Shown: one piece after another, positions 1 through 7,368 of the stretch
Layout: every line of letters starts with the position of its first letter
Position numbering within the stretch: position 1 is the first letter of the stretch
NCBI GenBank assembly: GCA_937871985.1
Contig: CALMPB010000120.1
Location: forward strand, 1-29,348
Origin: an uncultured Burkholderiaceae bacterium
GTDB taxonomy: Bacteria > Pseudomonadota > Gammaproteobacteria > Burkholderiales > Burkholderiaceae
Direction of reading: 5' to 3'
Length of the DNA stretch: 29,348 nt
Notes under the pieces: model-generated
The model's input: the letters and a program-made list of their open reading frames with translations, nothing else
Told to the model about the DNA's origin: nothing
Databases searched by the model: none
Program-made: the position numbers and the translations under genes

Positions 1-2580
1 CCCCTCGCCGCAACCGAGCTCAAAGCCCGATTCCAGCAGCGGCGCCAGGAGGCCATAGACAGCTATCGCAGGCAACCGCGGCCCGAAGCCCTGCTTGCCG
101 CCTTGCGGCGCGCCGCCGACCAGGCCCTGCGCGACGCCATCCGGCTCCACCCCCTGCCCGAGGGCGCTACGCTCGCGGCGGTGGGCGGCTACGGCCGGGG
201 CGAACTCTACCCCTATTCGGACATCGACGTCCTGATCCTGCTGCCGCGCGATCCCTCTCCCGCCGACGCCGAAAAACTGGAGGCCCTGATTGCCGCGCTA
301 TGGGACCTGGGGCTGGATCTGGGGCACAGCGTGCGCACCGTCGCCGATTGCCAGCGCGAGGCCGCCAACGACATCACGGTGGAAACCGCCCTGATGGAGA
401 TGCGCTGGCTGGCGGGAGACAAACCCCAGTTGCAAGCGCTGACGGACATCATGCATGCCCAGCAGGACGCCCAGACCTTCTTCCAGGCCAAGCGGGCCGA
501 AATGCAGCAGCGCCACACCCGCCAGGGCGAAACCCCCTACGCGCTGGAACCCAACTGCAAAGAGTCTCCGGGCGGGCTGCGCGACCTGATGGTGCTGCTG
601 TGGGTGTGCCAGGCGGCCGGCATCGGCCGAACCTGGCGCGAAATCGGCAAGACGCAACTGCTGACAGCGGCCGAATACCGCGCCCTGCGACGCGCCGAGC
701 TGGCCTTCAAGCGCCTGCGCATCGAGCTGCACCTGCTTACCGGGCGGCGCGAAGACCGCCTGCTGTTCGACCTGCAGCCCGCGCTGGCCGCGCTATACGG
801 CTTCGAAGCCACAAAAACCCGCCGGCCCAGCGAACTGCTGATGCAGCGCTATTACTGGGCCGCCCGCGTGGTCAGCCAGCTAAACACCATATTGCTGCAG
901 GCGGTCGAGGAAAAACTTTTTCCGCGGCCCGACGACGAAGTCGAAAATATCGACGACGATTTCTGCGTCGTGCATGAACGCCTGGACATCACCCGCGACG
1001 ACGCCTTCGAGCGCAAGCCCACCCTGCTGCTGCGCGCCTTCCTGGTGATGCAGGAACGGCCTTCGCTTACCGGCATGTCGGCGCGCGTCATGCGCGCCAT
1101 GTGGCACGCCCGCAAGCTCATCGACGCACAGTTCCGCCACAATCCGGTCAACCGCTATCTGTTCATGCAGATCCTGCAGCAGCCGCGCGGCATCGTCCAT
1201 GCCCTGCGCCGCATGACCATGCTGAACATCCTGCCGCGCTACCTGCCCGAGTTCCGCAAAATCGTGGGGCAGATGCAGCACGACCTGTTCCATGCCTACA
1301 CCGTGGATCAGCATATTCTGCGGGTCATCCGCAATCTGCGCCGCTTCACCATGCCCGAGCACGCCCAGGAATTCCCCCTGGCCAGCCAGCTCATCGCCGG
1401 CCTGGATCGGCACTGGGTGCTGTATGTCGCTGCGCTCTACCACGACATCGCCAAAGGCCGCGGCGGCGACCACTCGGAGCTTGGCGCGCGCGACGCCCGC
1501 CGCTTTTGCAAGAACCACAACCTGGATCCCGCCGACGCCAGCCTGGTGGAGTTTCTGGTGCGCCAGCACCTGACCATGTCGCAGTACGCCCAGAAGCGCG
1601 ATCTCAGCGACCCCGCCGTCATCCACGAATTCGCCAACATCGTGCAAAGCGAGCGCAGGCTCACCGCGCTATACCTGCTGACCGTGGCCGATATTCGCGG
1701 CACCAGCCCCAAGGTGTGGAACTCCTGGAAAGGCAAGCTGCTGGAAGACCTGTACCGCCTGGCCCTGGACGCCCTGGGCGGCTCGCAGCCCGACACCGGC
1801 ACCGTGCTGGCGCAGCGCAAGGCGGCGGCCGCCGCCGAAATACGCCGCCTGGGTCTGCGCGACGAAAGCCGGGACGAATTCTGGTCGCAACTGGACGTGG
1901 CTTACTTCCTGCGTCACGAGGCTCCAGAAATCGCCTGGCACACCCGCCATCTGTACTACCGGGTCAACGCCACCGAGCCGGTCGTCAAGGCGCGCGTCCT
2001 GGGCCAGAACGAAGGCCTGCAGATCATGGTCTACACTCCCGACCGCGACGATCTGTTCGTGACCATCTGCCGTTATCTGGGCCAGCGCTCGCTAAGCATC
2101 CAGGATGCTCGCATCCACACCACCCGCCACGGCTGGGCGCTGGACAGCTTCATCGTGCTGCTGCCCGCGCACGACAAGGACTACCGCACACAGGCCTCGC
2201 TGCTGGAGCACGATCTGACTCTTTACCTGGCCCGGCCCGCTCCGCCCGAAACCTCGGCCCCCCGCTATGCCACTATGCGCAGCCAGGCTTCGCGCCGTTC
2301 GCGCGTTTTCCCCATCGTGCCGAACGTCCAGCTGCAGCCGGACGAAAACGGCCGCTCGTGGCGCCTGGCCATCGCCGCCTCCGATCGGCCGGGATTGCTG
2401 TATAGTCTGGCGCAGGTTTTCGAACAGCACGCCATCAACCTCAAAATGGCCAAGATCATGACCCTGGGCGACCGGGTCGAGGACGTCTTCATTGTGGAGG
2501 GCGACGCGCTGGAACACCCCCGCACTCAATTGCAGTTCGAACGCGCCGTCCTGGCCAAACTGGATGAAACCAGCCTATAA
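1..2580 (+). CDS. glnD: Bifunctional uridylyltransferase/uridylyl-removing enzyme GlnD (5' partial)
   Basis: GlnD senses glutamine and adds UMP to, or removes it from, PII proteins (GlnB/GlnK), setting nitrogen control in the cytoplasm. The reading frame is open from base 1, so the true start lies upstream; 859 residues are visible, close to the full family length. Domains in order: a nucleotidyltransferase with GGYGRGEL and SDID (bases about 184-231), the GlnD helical region with EPNCKESPGGLRD (about 547-582), the HD phosphohydrolase with YHDIAKGRGGDHSE (about 1438-1480), and two C-terminal ACT domains that bind glutamine (about 1990-2170 and 2360-2540). All signature motifs are intact. dsbB follows after 24 bases on the same strand and may be co-transcribed. 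An ATG-initiated protein beginning near base 103 is unlikely, since in-frame coding similarity continues upstream of it. Confidence 0.97.
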   Translation, partial: PLAATELKARFQQRRQEAIDSYRRQPRPEALLAALRRAADQALRDAIRLHPLPEGATLAAVGGYGRGELYPYSDIDVLILLPRDPSPADAEKLEALIAALWDLGLDLGHSVRTVADCQREAANDITVETALMEMRWLAGDKPQLQALTDIMHAQQDAQTFFQAKRAEMQQRHTRQGETPYALEPNCKESPGGLRDLMVLLWVCQAAGIGRTWREIGKTQLLTAAEYRALRRAELAFKRLRIELHLLTGRREDRLLFDLQPALAALYGFEATKTRRPSELLMQRYYWAARVVSQLNTILLQAVEEKLFPRPDDEVENIDDDFCVVHERLDITRDDAFERKPTLLLRAFLVMQERPSLTGMSARVMRAMWHARKLIDAQFRHNPVNRYLFMQILQQPRGIVHALRRMTMLNILPRYLPEFRKIVGQMQHDLFHAYTVDQHILRVIRNLRRFTMPEHAQEFPLASQLIAGLDRHWVLYVAALYHDIAKGRGGDHSELGARDARRFCKNHNLDPADASLVEFLVRQHLTMSQYAQKRDLSDPAVIHEFANIVQSERRLTALYLLTVADIRGTSPKVWNSWKGKLLEDLYRLALDALGGSQPDTGTVLAQRKAAAAAEIRRLGLRDESRDEFWSQLDVAYFLRHEAPEIAWHTRHLYYRVNATEPVVKARVLGQNEGLQIMVYTPDRDDLFVTICRYLGQRSLSIQDARIHTTRHGWALDSFIVLLPAHDKDYRTQASLLEHDLTLYLARPAPPETSAPRYATMRSQASRRSRVFPIVPNVQLQPDENGRSWRLAIAASDRPGLLYSLAQVFEQHAINLKMAKIMTLGDRVEDVFIVEGDALEHPRTQLQFERAVLAKLDETSL

Positions 2581-2604
2581 ATCCCCGCATAGCCTATCCA
2601 TACC

Positions 2605-3084
2605 ATGTTCTCTTCCTCCGCCCGCACCCTTAACCTCATCGCCCTGCTTTGCGTGGCCGCCGTCATCGTGGCGCTCGTCTCGCAGCATGTATTCGGCCTG
2701 CGGCCCTGCGCCTGGTGCGTGCTGCAGCGCCTGATCTACCTGGCGATCGCCATCGTGTGCTGGCTGGGCGTGCTGCTGGCGCGCATTTCCGCCCTGCGCC
2801 GGCTGGCCAGCGCGGCCGCCGCCGCCCTGGGCGTGGGCGGCATGCTGGCCGCCTGGTATCAATACAGCGTGGCGGCCAAAATGTTCTCCTGCGACCAGAC
2901 CTTCGCCGACCGCTTCATGGTTCAGTCGGGGCTGGACGCCCACCTGCCCTGGCTGTTCGGCATTTTCGCCAGTTGCATGGATGCGCGGGTGCATGTGCTG
3001 GGCGTGGAATATTCCATATGGAGCCTGGCGCTGTTCGGGGTGCTGACCGTCATGAGCCTGGTCGCCCTGGCCAGACGGCGCTAA
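2605..3084 (+). CDS. dsbB: Disulfide bond formation protein DsbB
   Basis: DsbB is the inner-membrane quinone reductase that reoxidises periplasmic DsbA. The 159-residue protein has the family size and four hydrophobic segments (roughly residues 9-28, 40-60, 68-86 and 136-156). The first periplasmic loop carries the redox pair C35-A-W-C38, followed by the QR motif. The second loop has C96 and C124, the second disulfide pair that passes electrons from DsbA. The gene begins 24 bases after glnD on the same strand. No strong Shine-Dalgarno is obvious before the ATG, which suggests coupling to glnD or a weak site. An imperfect GC-rich hairpin (3173-3187) lies about 90 bases downstream. Confidence 0.93.
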   Translation: MFSSSARTLNLIALLCVAAVIVALVSQHVFGLRPCAWCVLQRLIYLAIAIVCWLGVLLARISALRRLASAAAAALGVGGMLAAWYQYSVAAKMFSCDQTFADRFMVQSGLDAHLPWLFGIFASCMDARVHVLGVEYSIWSLALFGVLTVMSLVALARRR

Positions 3085-3350
3085 GGCCGGCCATGAGCAG
3101 CGTTGCCCGCCCCCGGGCCGGCCTGTTGCATGGCGCCGAGAAAACAGCCGGGCCTGCGAGTTCGCCAAAGCCGCCCGGAAGCCGGGCTTATGTGACACAA
3201 GCTTTAAAACAAGTGCAAACGCAAAGCTAACTGACGCTAATTACGGCAAATTTGTATCTCTGGCTGCCTGAGATGTTGTTTTTAAACACAGGTATTGTTG
3301 TTTTTTTGCCGCATACCCTGCCAAAACGGGATAACCCTTATCGTCCCCTA

Positions 3351-3415
3351 TAACTGCCGTCTATAAACTCATTTCTAACTAAGTACGGGCAGTTACGTAA
3401 AGAATTAACGGCAGT
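3351..3415. promoter_or_regulatory. Cluster of GGCAGT-core inverted motifs (possible operator)
   Basis: TAACTGCCGT at 3351-3360 is matched by GGCAGTTA at 3388-3395 (an exact inverted copy of TAACTGCC) and by ACGGCAGT at 3408-3415 (an exact inverted copy of ACTGCCGT). The three half-sites lie in AT-rich DNA about 200 bases before the porin start. Such spacing suits a DNA-looping or multi-site regulator, but no regulator can be named. Confidence 0.35.
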
Positions 3416-3482
3416 CACAAGTAACTGGTTGGGGATTCATCTAACAACGTTTCGGTATTGCGCACATCGGTGCCAAACCGCT

Positions 3483-3510
3483 TTGTTGTAAATAATCTCA
3501 AATATATACA
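3483..3510 (+). promoter_or_regulatory. Candidate sigma70 promoter for the porin
   Basis: TTGTTG (3483-3488) and TATACA (3505-3510) are separated by 16 bases in an AT-rich stretch. The match to consensus is partial (3 of 6 and 4 of 6). Transcription from here would give a leader of about 100 bases to the porin ATG at 3617. Other AT-rich hexamers nearby, such as TATAAA near 3576, could serve instead. Confidence 0.3.
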
Positions 3511-3616
3511 TTCTGTAGTGCCCTTGTAATAATGGCAGCGCATGCATCACGGTGCTGCCAAGTTGCAAGTAAATATATAAAACTGATTTTTTTCATCAAC
3601 GTTGGAGAAGAAACCA

Positions 3617-4768
3617 ATGAAATTAAAAGCACTAACCCTCGGGCTAGCTATGTCTTTCCCGTTGCTGGCCAGCGCCGCTCCTAGCGACACCAGCGTCACC
3701 CTGTACGGTGTTGTCGATACCGCCATCGAATACGTCAACAATATCCCTGACGCCGCTGGCGGCAAGCACAGTTCCGTGCACTTCACCAACCTCACTTCCT
3801 CCTGGCCTTCCTACTGGGGTCTGCGTGGAACCGAAAAAATCAGCGACAACCTCAGCGCTGTCTTCACTCTGGAATCCGGCTTCAACCCGGGTACCGGTAC
3901 TTCGGGCCAAGGTGGCCGCCTGTTCGGTCGTCAAGCCTTCGTCGGCCTGAACGGCGACTGGGGTCAAGTGGCTTTCGGCCGTCAATACAATATGCTGATG
4001 CGCGCTTCGTTGCGCGCCGACTTCATGGGCCCCAACGCCTATGGTCTGGGCACGCTCGATAGCTACATCCCCAACACCCGTATGGACAACGCCATTACGT
4101 ACATGGGCGACTTCTCGGGCTTCAAGATTGGCTTGGCCTATGCCCAAGGTCGCGACACCGTGACCAGCGGCGGCCCCGCTGCCGGCAACTGCGGCGTGGA
4201 CTACACCGATCAAAGCGCTTGCAAGGCCTATTCCGCCATGCTGGGCTACGACGCCGCCAACTGGGGTGTTGCCGGTGCCTATGACGTCATCACTGGTAAC
4301 GATGTCAACGGTACCGTTGTCAACTACCAAGGCCTGGCCGATGGTCAAAAAGACCGTCGCTGGATGCTGAACGGCTGGGTCAAGTTCAACGACCTGAAGG
4401 TCAGCTTGATCTACATGAACCGCAAAACCGACTCCTCCAAGGGCCTCTTCATGAGCGGCGCGAACCTTGGCGATCGTAGCGATCTGTGGTCCTTGAACGG
4501 CGCCTACAACATCACCCCGGCTGTGACTCTGGACGGCAGCGTGAACTACCTCAAGTTCAACAACGCCAGCCAAAGCTCCAACGCCTGGTACTACGTTGCT
4601 CGCGTTCGCTACAACCTGTCCAAGCGCACTTCGGTCTACGCTTCGGCCGGCTACATCAAGAACAAGGGCAACAGCGCCATCTCGGCCGCTGGCGGCACCA
4701 CTGTTCCTCTGACAACCGCTGGTGGCAATCAAACCGCCGCCATGGTTGGCCTGCGTCACAACTTCTAA
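3617..4768 (+). CDS. Gram-negative general porin (Omp32/porin_4 type)
   Basis: This is a 383-residue outer-membrane beta-barrel that should form trimers and let small, probably anionic, solutes diffuse in. The start is set by GGAGAAG at 3604-3610, six bases before the ATG at 3617. A signal peptide has K2 and K4, a hydrophobic core and an ASA|AP cleavage site after residue 20. The mature protein opens with SVTLYGVVDTAIEY, the typical first strand of the family, and ends in GLRHNF, with the C-terminal Phe that the BAM complex recognises. Alternating strands and Gly/Tyr/Asn-rich turns run throughout. Codon choice (many GGT, CGT, CAA) differs from the neighbours and fits high expression. The gene stands alone between a long control region and its own terminator. 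The solute cannot be told from sequence. Confidence 0.93.
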   Translation: MKLKALTLGLAMSFPLLASAAPSDTSVTLYGVVDTAIEYVNNIPDAAGGKHSSVHFTNLTSSWPSYWGLRGTEKISDNLSAVFTLESGFNPGTGTSGQGGRLFGRQAFVGLNGDWGQVAFGRQYNMLMRASLRADFMGPNAYGLGTLDSYIPNTRMDNAITYMGDFSGFKIGLAYAQGRDTVTSGGPAAGNCGVDYTDQSACKAYSAMLGYDAANWGVAGAYDVITGNDVNGTVVNYQGLADGQKDRRWMLNGWVKFNDLKVSLIYMNRKTDSSKGLFMSGANLGDRSDLWSLNGAYNITPAVTLDGSVNYLKFNNASQSSNAWYYVARVRYNLSKRTSVYASAGYIKNKGNSAISAAGGTTVPLTTAGGNQTAAMVGLRHNF

Positions 4769-4880
4769 GCTAACTTAGAAATGCCCTAAACCGGACCGGG
4801 AACCATGCCACAAGCATGGCTCCCCCCGGGTAAAGGCAGGCAGTACCGTAGTATTCGTTCTTTTCCGTAGATTTGAGTTT

Positions 4881-4915
4881 ATCGGGTTGGCCTAAATGCC
4901 TAACCCGATTTTTTT
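4881..4915 (+). terminator. Rho-independent terminator of the porin gene
   Basis: ATCGGGTT (4881-4888) pairs with AACCCGAT (4902-4909); the loop contains GG/CC that can extend the stem with one bulged base. Seven T residues (4909-4915) follow directly. It lies about 110 bases after the porin stop codon, on the porin's strand. A further imperfect hairpin around CCATGC/GCATGG (4803-4819) sits between the two. Confidence 0.85.
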
Positions 4916-4974
4916 ATTTCCGGCCCCGGAAATAAATTCAAATAGGGACGAGCCGGCGAACGCGAACAGTCATG

Positions 4975-5015
4975 CGAAAAAGCCGCACTTTATTAGTTAA
5001 AGTGCGGCTTTTTCG
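4975..5015. terminator. Perfect 18-bp hairpin, bidirectional terminator between convergent genes
   Basis: The arm at 4975-4992 (starts CGAAAAAGCC) is an exact reverse complement of 4998-5015, with a 5-base loop. The stem begins with an A run and ends with a T run, so on either strand a GC-rich hairpin is followed by T residues. It lies between the plus-strand porin and the minus-strand dioxygenase that ends at 5056, so it can stop both. A second small inverted repeat, AGCGTCG-AA-CGACGCT, follows at 5025-5040. Confidence 0.85.
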
Positions 5016-5055
5016 TACTGAAACAGCGTCGAACGACGCTATTTACCGGAACAGC

Positions 5056-6015
5056 TTATTTGCGGTCGGTCAGGAACTTGCCTTCGGGGGCCTTGGCGTT
5101 CTTCTGGCGGCGGGTATTGCCGTCCAGGCCGCCGTCCACCGCCCATTCCGCAAAGCGCGTGGGAGCGGGCTCGAACTCGCGGGCCTCCCAGTCCTCGTTG
5201 AGCTGATCTTCGTCGGCGTAGTACTCGATGAGGCCGCCGGCGGGATTCTGGAAGTACCAGAAATACGCGGAGGAAATCGGATGGCGGCCGGGGCCGAGCT
5301 GGGTTTTCCAGCCGCAACGGTCGATGTGCAAACCGCCGCCGAACACTTCGTGGATATCGCGCACGGCAAACGCCACGTGGTTCAGGCCAAGCTTGGCATC
5401 GGGCGTTTGCAGCAGGAACAGGTCGTGGTGGCCGCCGTCGGCGTCGCAGCGCAGGAACACGCCCCGGCCCGGATAGCGGTCGGAGGGCACGAAGCCGAAG
5501 TTTTCCACGTAGAACGCCTCGGCGGCCTTGACGTCCTTCACGAAGAACACCACATGGCCCACCTCGATGGGCTGGGCGCGTTCGTAGATGGGGCTGCGCG
5601 CGTTGACGCGCGGCTTTTCGGCCCAGGTGTTCATCTGGCCGCATTCCAGATCCAGCGGCTTTTTGCGCGTAACCTGGAAGACCACGGAAAGCCCGATGGG
5701 ATCCACGCAATAAAGCCGCCCGTCGGCATAACGGTAGCCAGGCAAGGCTTGCGCGCCTTGAGCCAGCGCATCCAGCGCCTGCTGGCTGTCAACGCCCCAC
5801 ACCACTTCGCGCAACGTTGGGCCTTGCTCGATGGGAGTCGGCAGGCCGGGCGCATCCTGCTTGACCAGGTTGACCAGACAGCCGTTAAGCGTTGCATAAA
5901 CCTGCTTGCCCTCGCTCTCGGAACGAAGTTCCAGGCCCCAATCCAGGAAAAACTTTTTGCATTGCTCGAAGTCGTCGGCGCCGTATGTGATTTCGTCGAT
6001 ACCCAATACGCTCAT
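5056..6015 (-). CDS. Type I extradiol ring-cleavage dioxygenase (VOC superfamily)
   Basis: The 319-residue protein has the two-domain VOC layout of catechol 2,3-dioxygenase / 2,3-dihydroxybiphenyl 1,2-dioxygenase-like enzymes, which open a catecholic ring next to the diol using Fe(II) or Mn(II). The three metal ligands are visible in the C-terminal domain: H154 (VGHVVFF), H213 (GLNHVAF) and E264 (GLIEYYAD). H197 in GGHHD sits where the family has its acid-base His. The C-terminal tail (about residues 285-319) is Arg/Lys-rich and longer than usual. The start codon overlaps the stop codon of the MFS gene by four bases (ATGA, 6012-6015), so the two are translationally coupled. The pair suggests that the transporter brings in an aromatic acid that is cleaved, directly or after hydroxylation. 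Exact substrate unknown. Confidence 0.88.
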   Translation of the reverse strand: MSVLGIDEITYGADDFEQCKKFFLDWGLELRSESEGKQVYATLNGCLVNLVKQDAPGLPTPIEQGPTLREVVWGVDSQQALDALAQGAQALPGYRYADGRLYCVDPIGLSVVFQVTRKKPLDLECGQMNTWAEKPRVNARSPIYERAQPIEVGHVVFFVKDVKAAEAFYVENFGFVPSDRYPGRGVFLRCDADGGHHDLFLLQTPDAKLGLNHVAFAVRDIHEVFGGGLHIDRCGWKTQLGPGRHPISSAYFWYFQNPAGGLIEYYADEDQLNEDWEAREFEPAPTRFAEWAVDGGLDGNTRRQKNAKAPEGKFLTDRK

Positions 6016-7298
6016 TGTGTTCCCCTTGTAGCCGTATTTTGAAGTTCAGATGCCGCAGCGGATGGCTGCGGACGCAATAATTGCTCTCGCCGCGAGGAAA
6101 GTCTTGCGGTCAGCACGATACCGCAAACAGCCACGCAAACCTGAGAGATGATCAGCAGGTAGAAACCGGATGAAACATGGATTTTCATCAGGCTGCCCAT
6201 GGCCATGGGCATGAAGGCCGCCACCATGTTGCCGACGCCGTTGATGATGCCATAGGCGCTGCCGACGCTTTGAGCCGGCGAAAAACGCTGGATCAGGGTT
6301 GGAATCGCCGCGCCCTGGATGCCCCAGAAAATGCTGGCCAGCATCAGGAAGGTCAAGGTGGACATGGTGCCCGTGCTGTCTATGAGGGCCAGCACGCTAG
6401 CCGCGGTCGCCAGGCCGCCGACCGTGAAGATCAGCGGCGTGCGCTTGGCGCTGAATATATCGATCAGCACGCCGCCCAAAAAGTTCGCGGCGATCGCCAC
6501 GATGAAGGGCAGCGAGGAAATCCAGCCCATTTCCCGGATCGAGAAGCCTTTATCGGAAACCAGGTAAGCCGGCAGCCAGGAGCTGCTGCCCCACAGATAG
6601 GCCAGCGTGAATATCTCGATCAGCAGAACATAGCCCAGATGCGGCGTGGCCAGTGCGCCGCGGAACACGGCTGCCAGCGAAGGCTTGCTGGATCTGGACT
6701 CTTGCGCCGGCGATTGCGCCGCAGGCTTCTTGATGAACAGATGGACCAGCGGCAGCCCGACGACCAGATTGATCAGGGCCAGGATATGGAACGACGCGTG
6801 CCAGCCAAAGTTGTGCATCAGCACGCTGATGAGGGGAAAGCCGACCGCCAGGCCGACCGACACCCCCATGGAGCTGACCGCGTTGGGCTTGCCCCGCTCG
6901 GGCCCCGCGAAATGATCGCCCACATACATGGTCTTGAGCGAGAACAGCGGGCCTTCGCTGGCGCCCAGAAAGGCGCGCACCACCAGCAGCGCGAACAGGG
7001 AGCCCGAAATAGGCGACACCGCCGTCAATATCGCCCAGACCACCATGCTGACGAACAAGCCGCGCCGATAACCCAGATAGGTTTCGTACAGCGGCGTCAG
7101 CAAGATGGCGGCGGCGCCATAGCCAAGCAGGAAGATGCTCATCAGCGAGCCCTGCCCGGCACGGTCGCCCACCAGGCCGAACGCGGCGAGAAAGTCGTGG
7201 TCGACGATCAGCACTGCCATGTTCACCCGATCCACGTAGGCGATGACGAGGAGGATCAGCAGCGAATAAACGCCAAGCCAGCGATTTCGATTTGTCAT
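6012..7298 (-). CDS. MFS transporter, anion:cation symporter (ACS)-like
   Basis: A 428-residue inner-membrane protein with about twelve hydrophobic segments in two six-helix halves and a hydrophilic central loop (about residues 200-222, KKPAAQSPAQESRSSKPS). The first helix carries AYVDRVNMAVL, and the loop after the second helix has the LGYRRGLF variant of the MFS A-motif, both typical of the ACS family that takes up organic acids such as hexuronates, phthalate or hydroxybenzoates by proton symport. It overlaps the dioxygenase start by four bases. No Shine-Dalgarno precedes its ATG: the 27 bases before the start are almost pure A/T and directly follow a terminator-like hairpin. This separates it from the upstream aldehyde dehydrogenase. 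The substrate is presumably the aromatic acid handled by the dioxygenase (inference). Confidence 0.85.
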   Translation of the reverse strand: MTNRNRWLGVYSLLILLVIAYVDRVNMAVLIVDHDFLAAFGLVGDRAGQGSLMSIFLLGYGAAAILLTPLYETYLGYRRGLFVSMVVWAILTAVSPISGSLFALLVVRAFLGASEGPLFSLKTMYVGDHFAGPERGKPNAVSSMGVSVGLAVGFPLISVLMHNFGWHASFHILALINLVVGLPLVHLFIKKPAAQSPAQESRSSKPSLAAVFRGALATPHLGYVLLIEIFTLAYLWGSSSWLPAYLVSDKGFSIREMGWISSLPFIVAIAANFLGGVLIDIFSAKRTPLIFTVGGLATAASVLALIDSTGTMSTLTFLMLASIFWGIQGAAIPTLIQRFSPAQSVGSAYGIINGVGNMVAAFMPMAMGSLMKIHVSSGFYLLIISQVCVAVCGIVLTARLSSRREQLLRPQPSAAASELQNTATRGTQ

Positions 7299-7309
7299 GA
7301 TTGAAATTT

Positions 7310-7346
7310 AAAATTGAAAGAAAATCGCAACGGCATGGCCGTTGCG
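7310..7346 (-). terminator. Terminator-like hairpin between ALDH and MFS genes
   Basis: CGCAACGGC (7326-7334) pairs perfectly with GCCGTTGCG (7338-7346) around a three-base loop. Read on the minus strand the hairpin is followed by ATTTTCTTTCAATTTT. It begins 23 bases after the aldehyde dehydrogenase stop codon and ends 27 bases before the MFS start codon. It may end the long operon, or act as an attenuator ahead of the MFS-dioxygenase pair. Confidence 0.6.
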
Positions 7347-7368
7347 GGGGAGTTCGTTGCAAAGCCGT

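Larger units (their letters stand above)
3085..3616. other. Long AT-rich intergenic leader upstream of the porin
   Basis: This 532-base stretch holds no convincing gene. The first 150 bases are GC-rich and could carry the dsbB end; GCCCGG-AAG-CCGGGC at 3173-3187 is a small hairpin without a good T run. From about 3230 on, base composition drops sharply towards A/T, as is common in control regions of strongly expressed outer-membrane porins. Inside it are three copies of a GGCAGT core and a promoter-like pair, both listed separately. A 45-codon open frame at 3093-3230 has no Shine-Dalgarno and is not called. Confidence 0.6.

Noticed and set aside
3093..3230. 45-codon open frame after dsbB
   Set aside because: No Shine-Dalgarno, low-complexity Pro/Ala/Ser sequence, and overlap with a hairpin.
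3644..4759. Minus-strand open frame opposite the porin
   Set aside because: The porin has a signal peptide, Shine-Dalgarno and C-terminal Phe; the opposite frame is Val/Gly/Ala repeat-like shadow.
4972..6042. Plus-strand open frame opposite the extradiol dioxygenase
   Set aside because: It begins inside the terminator hairpin and mirrors a gene whose metal ligands are all intact; no ribosome-binding site.
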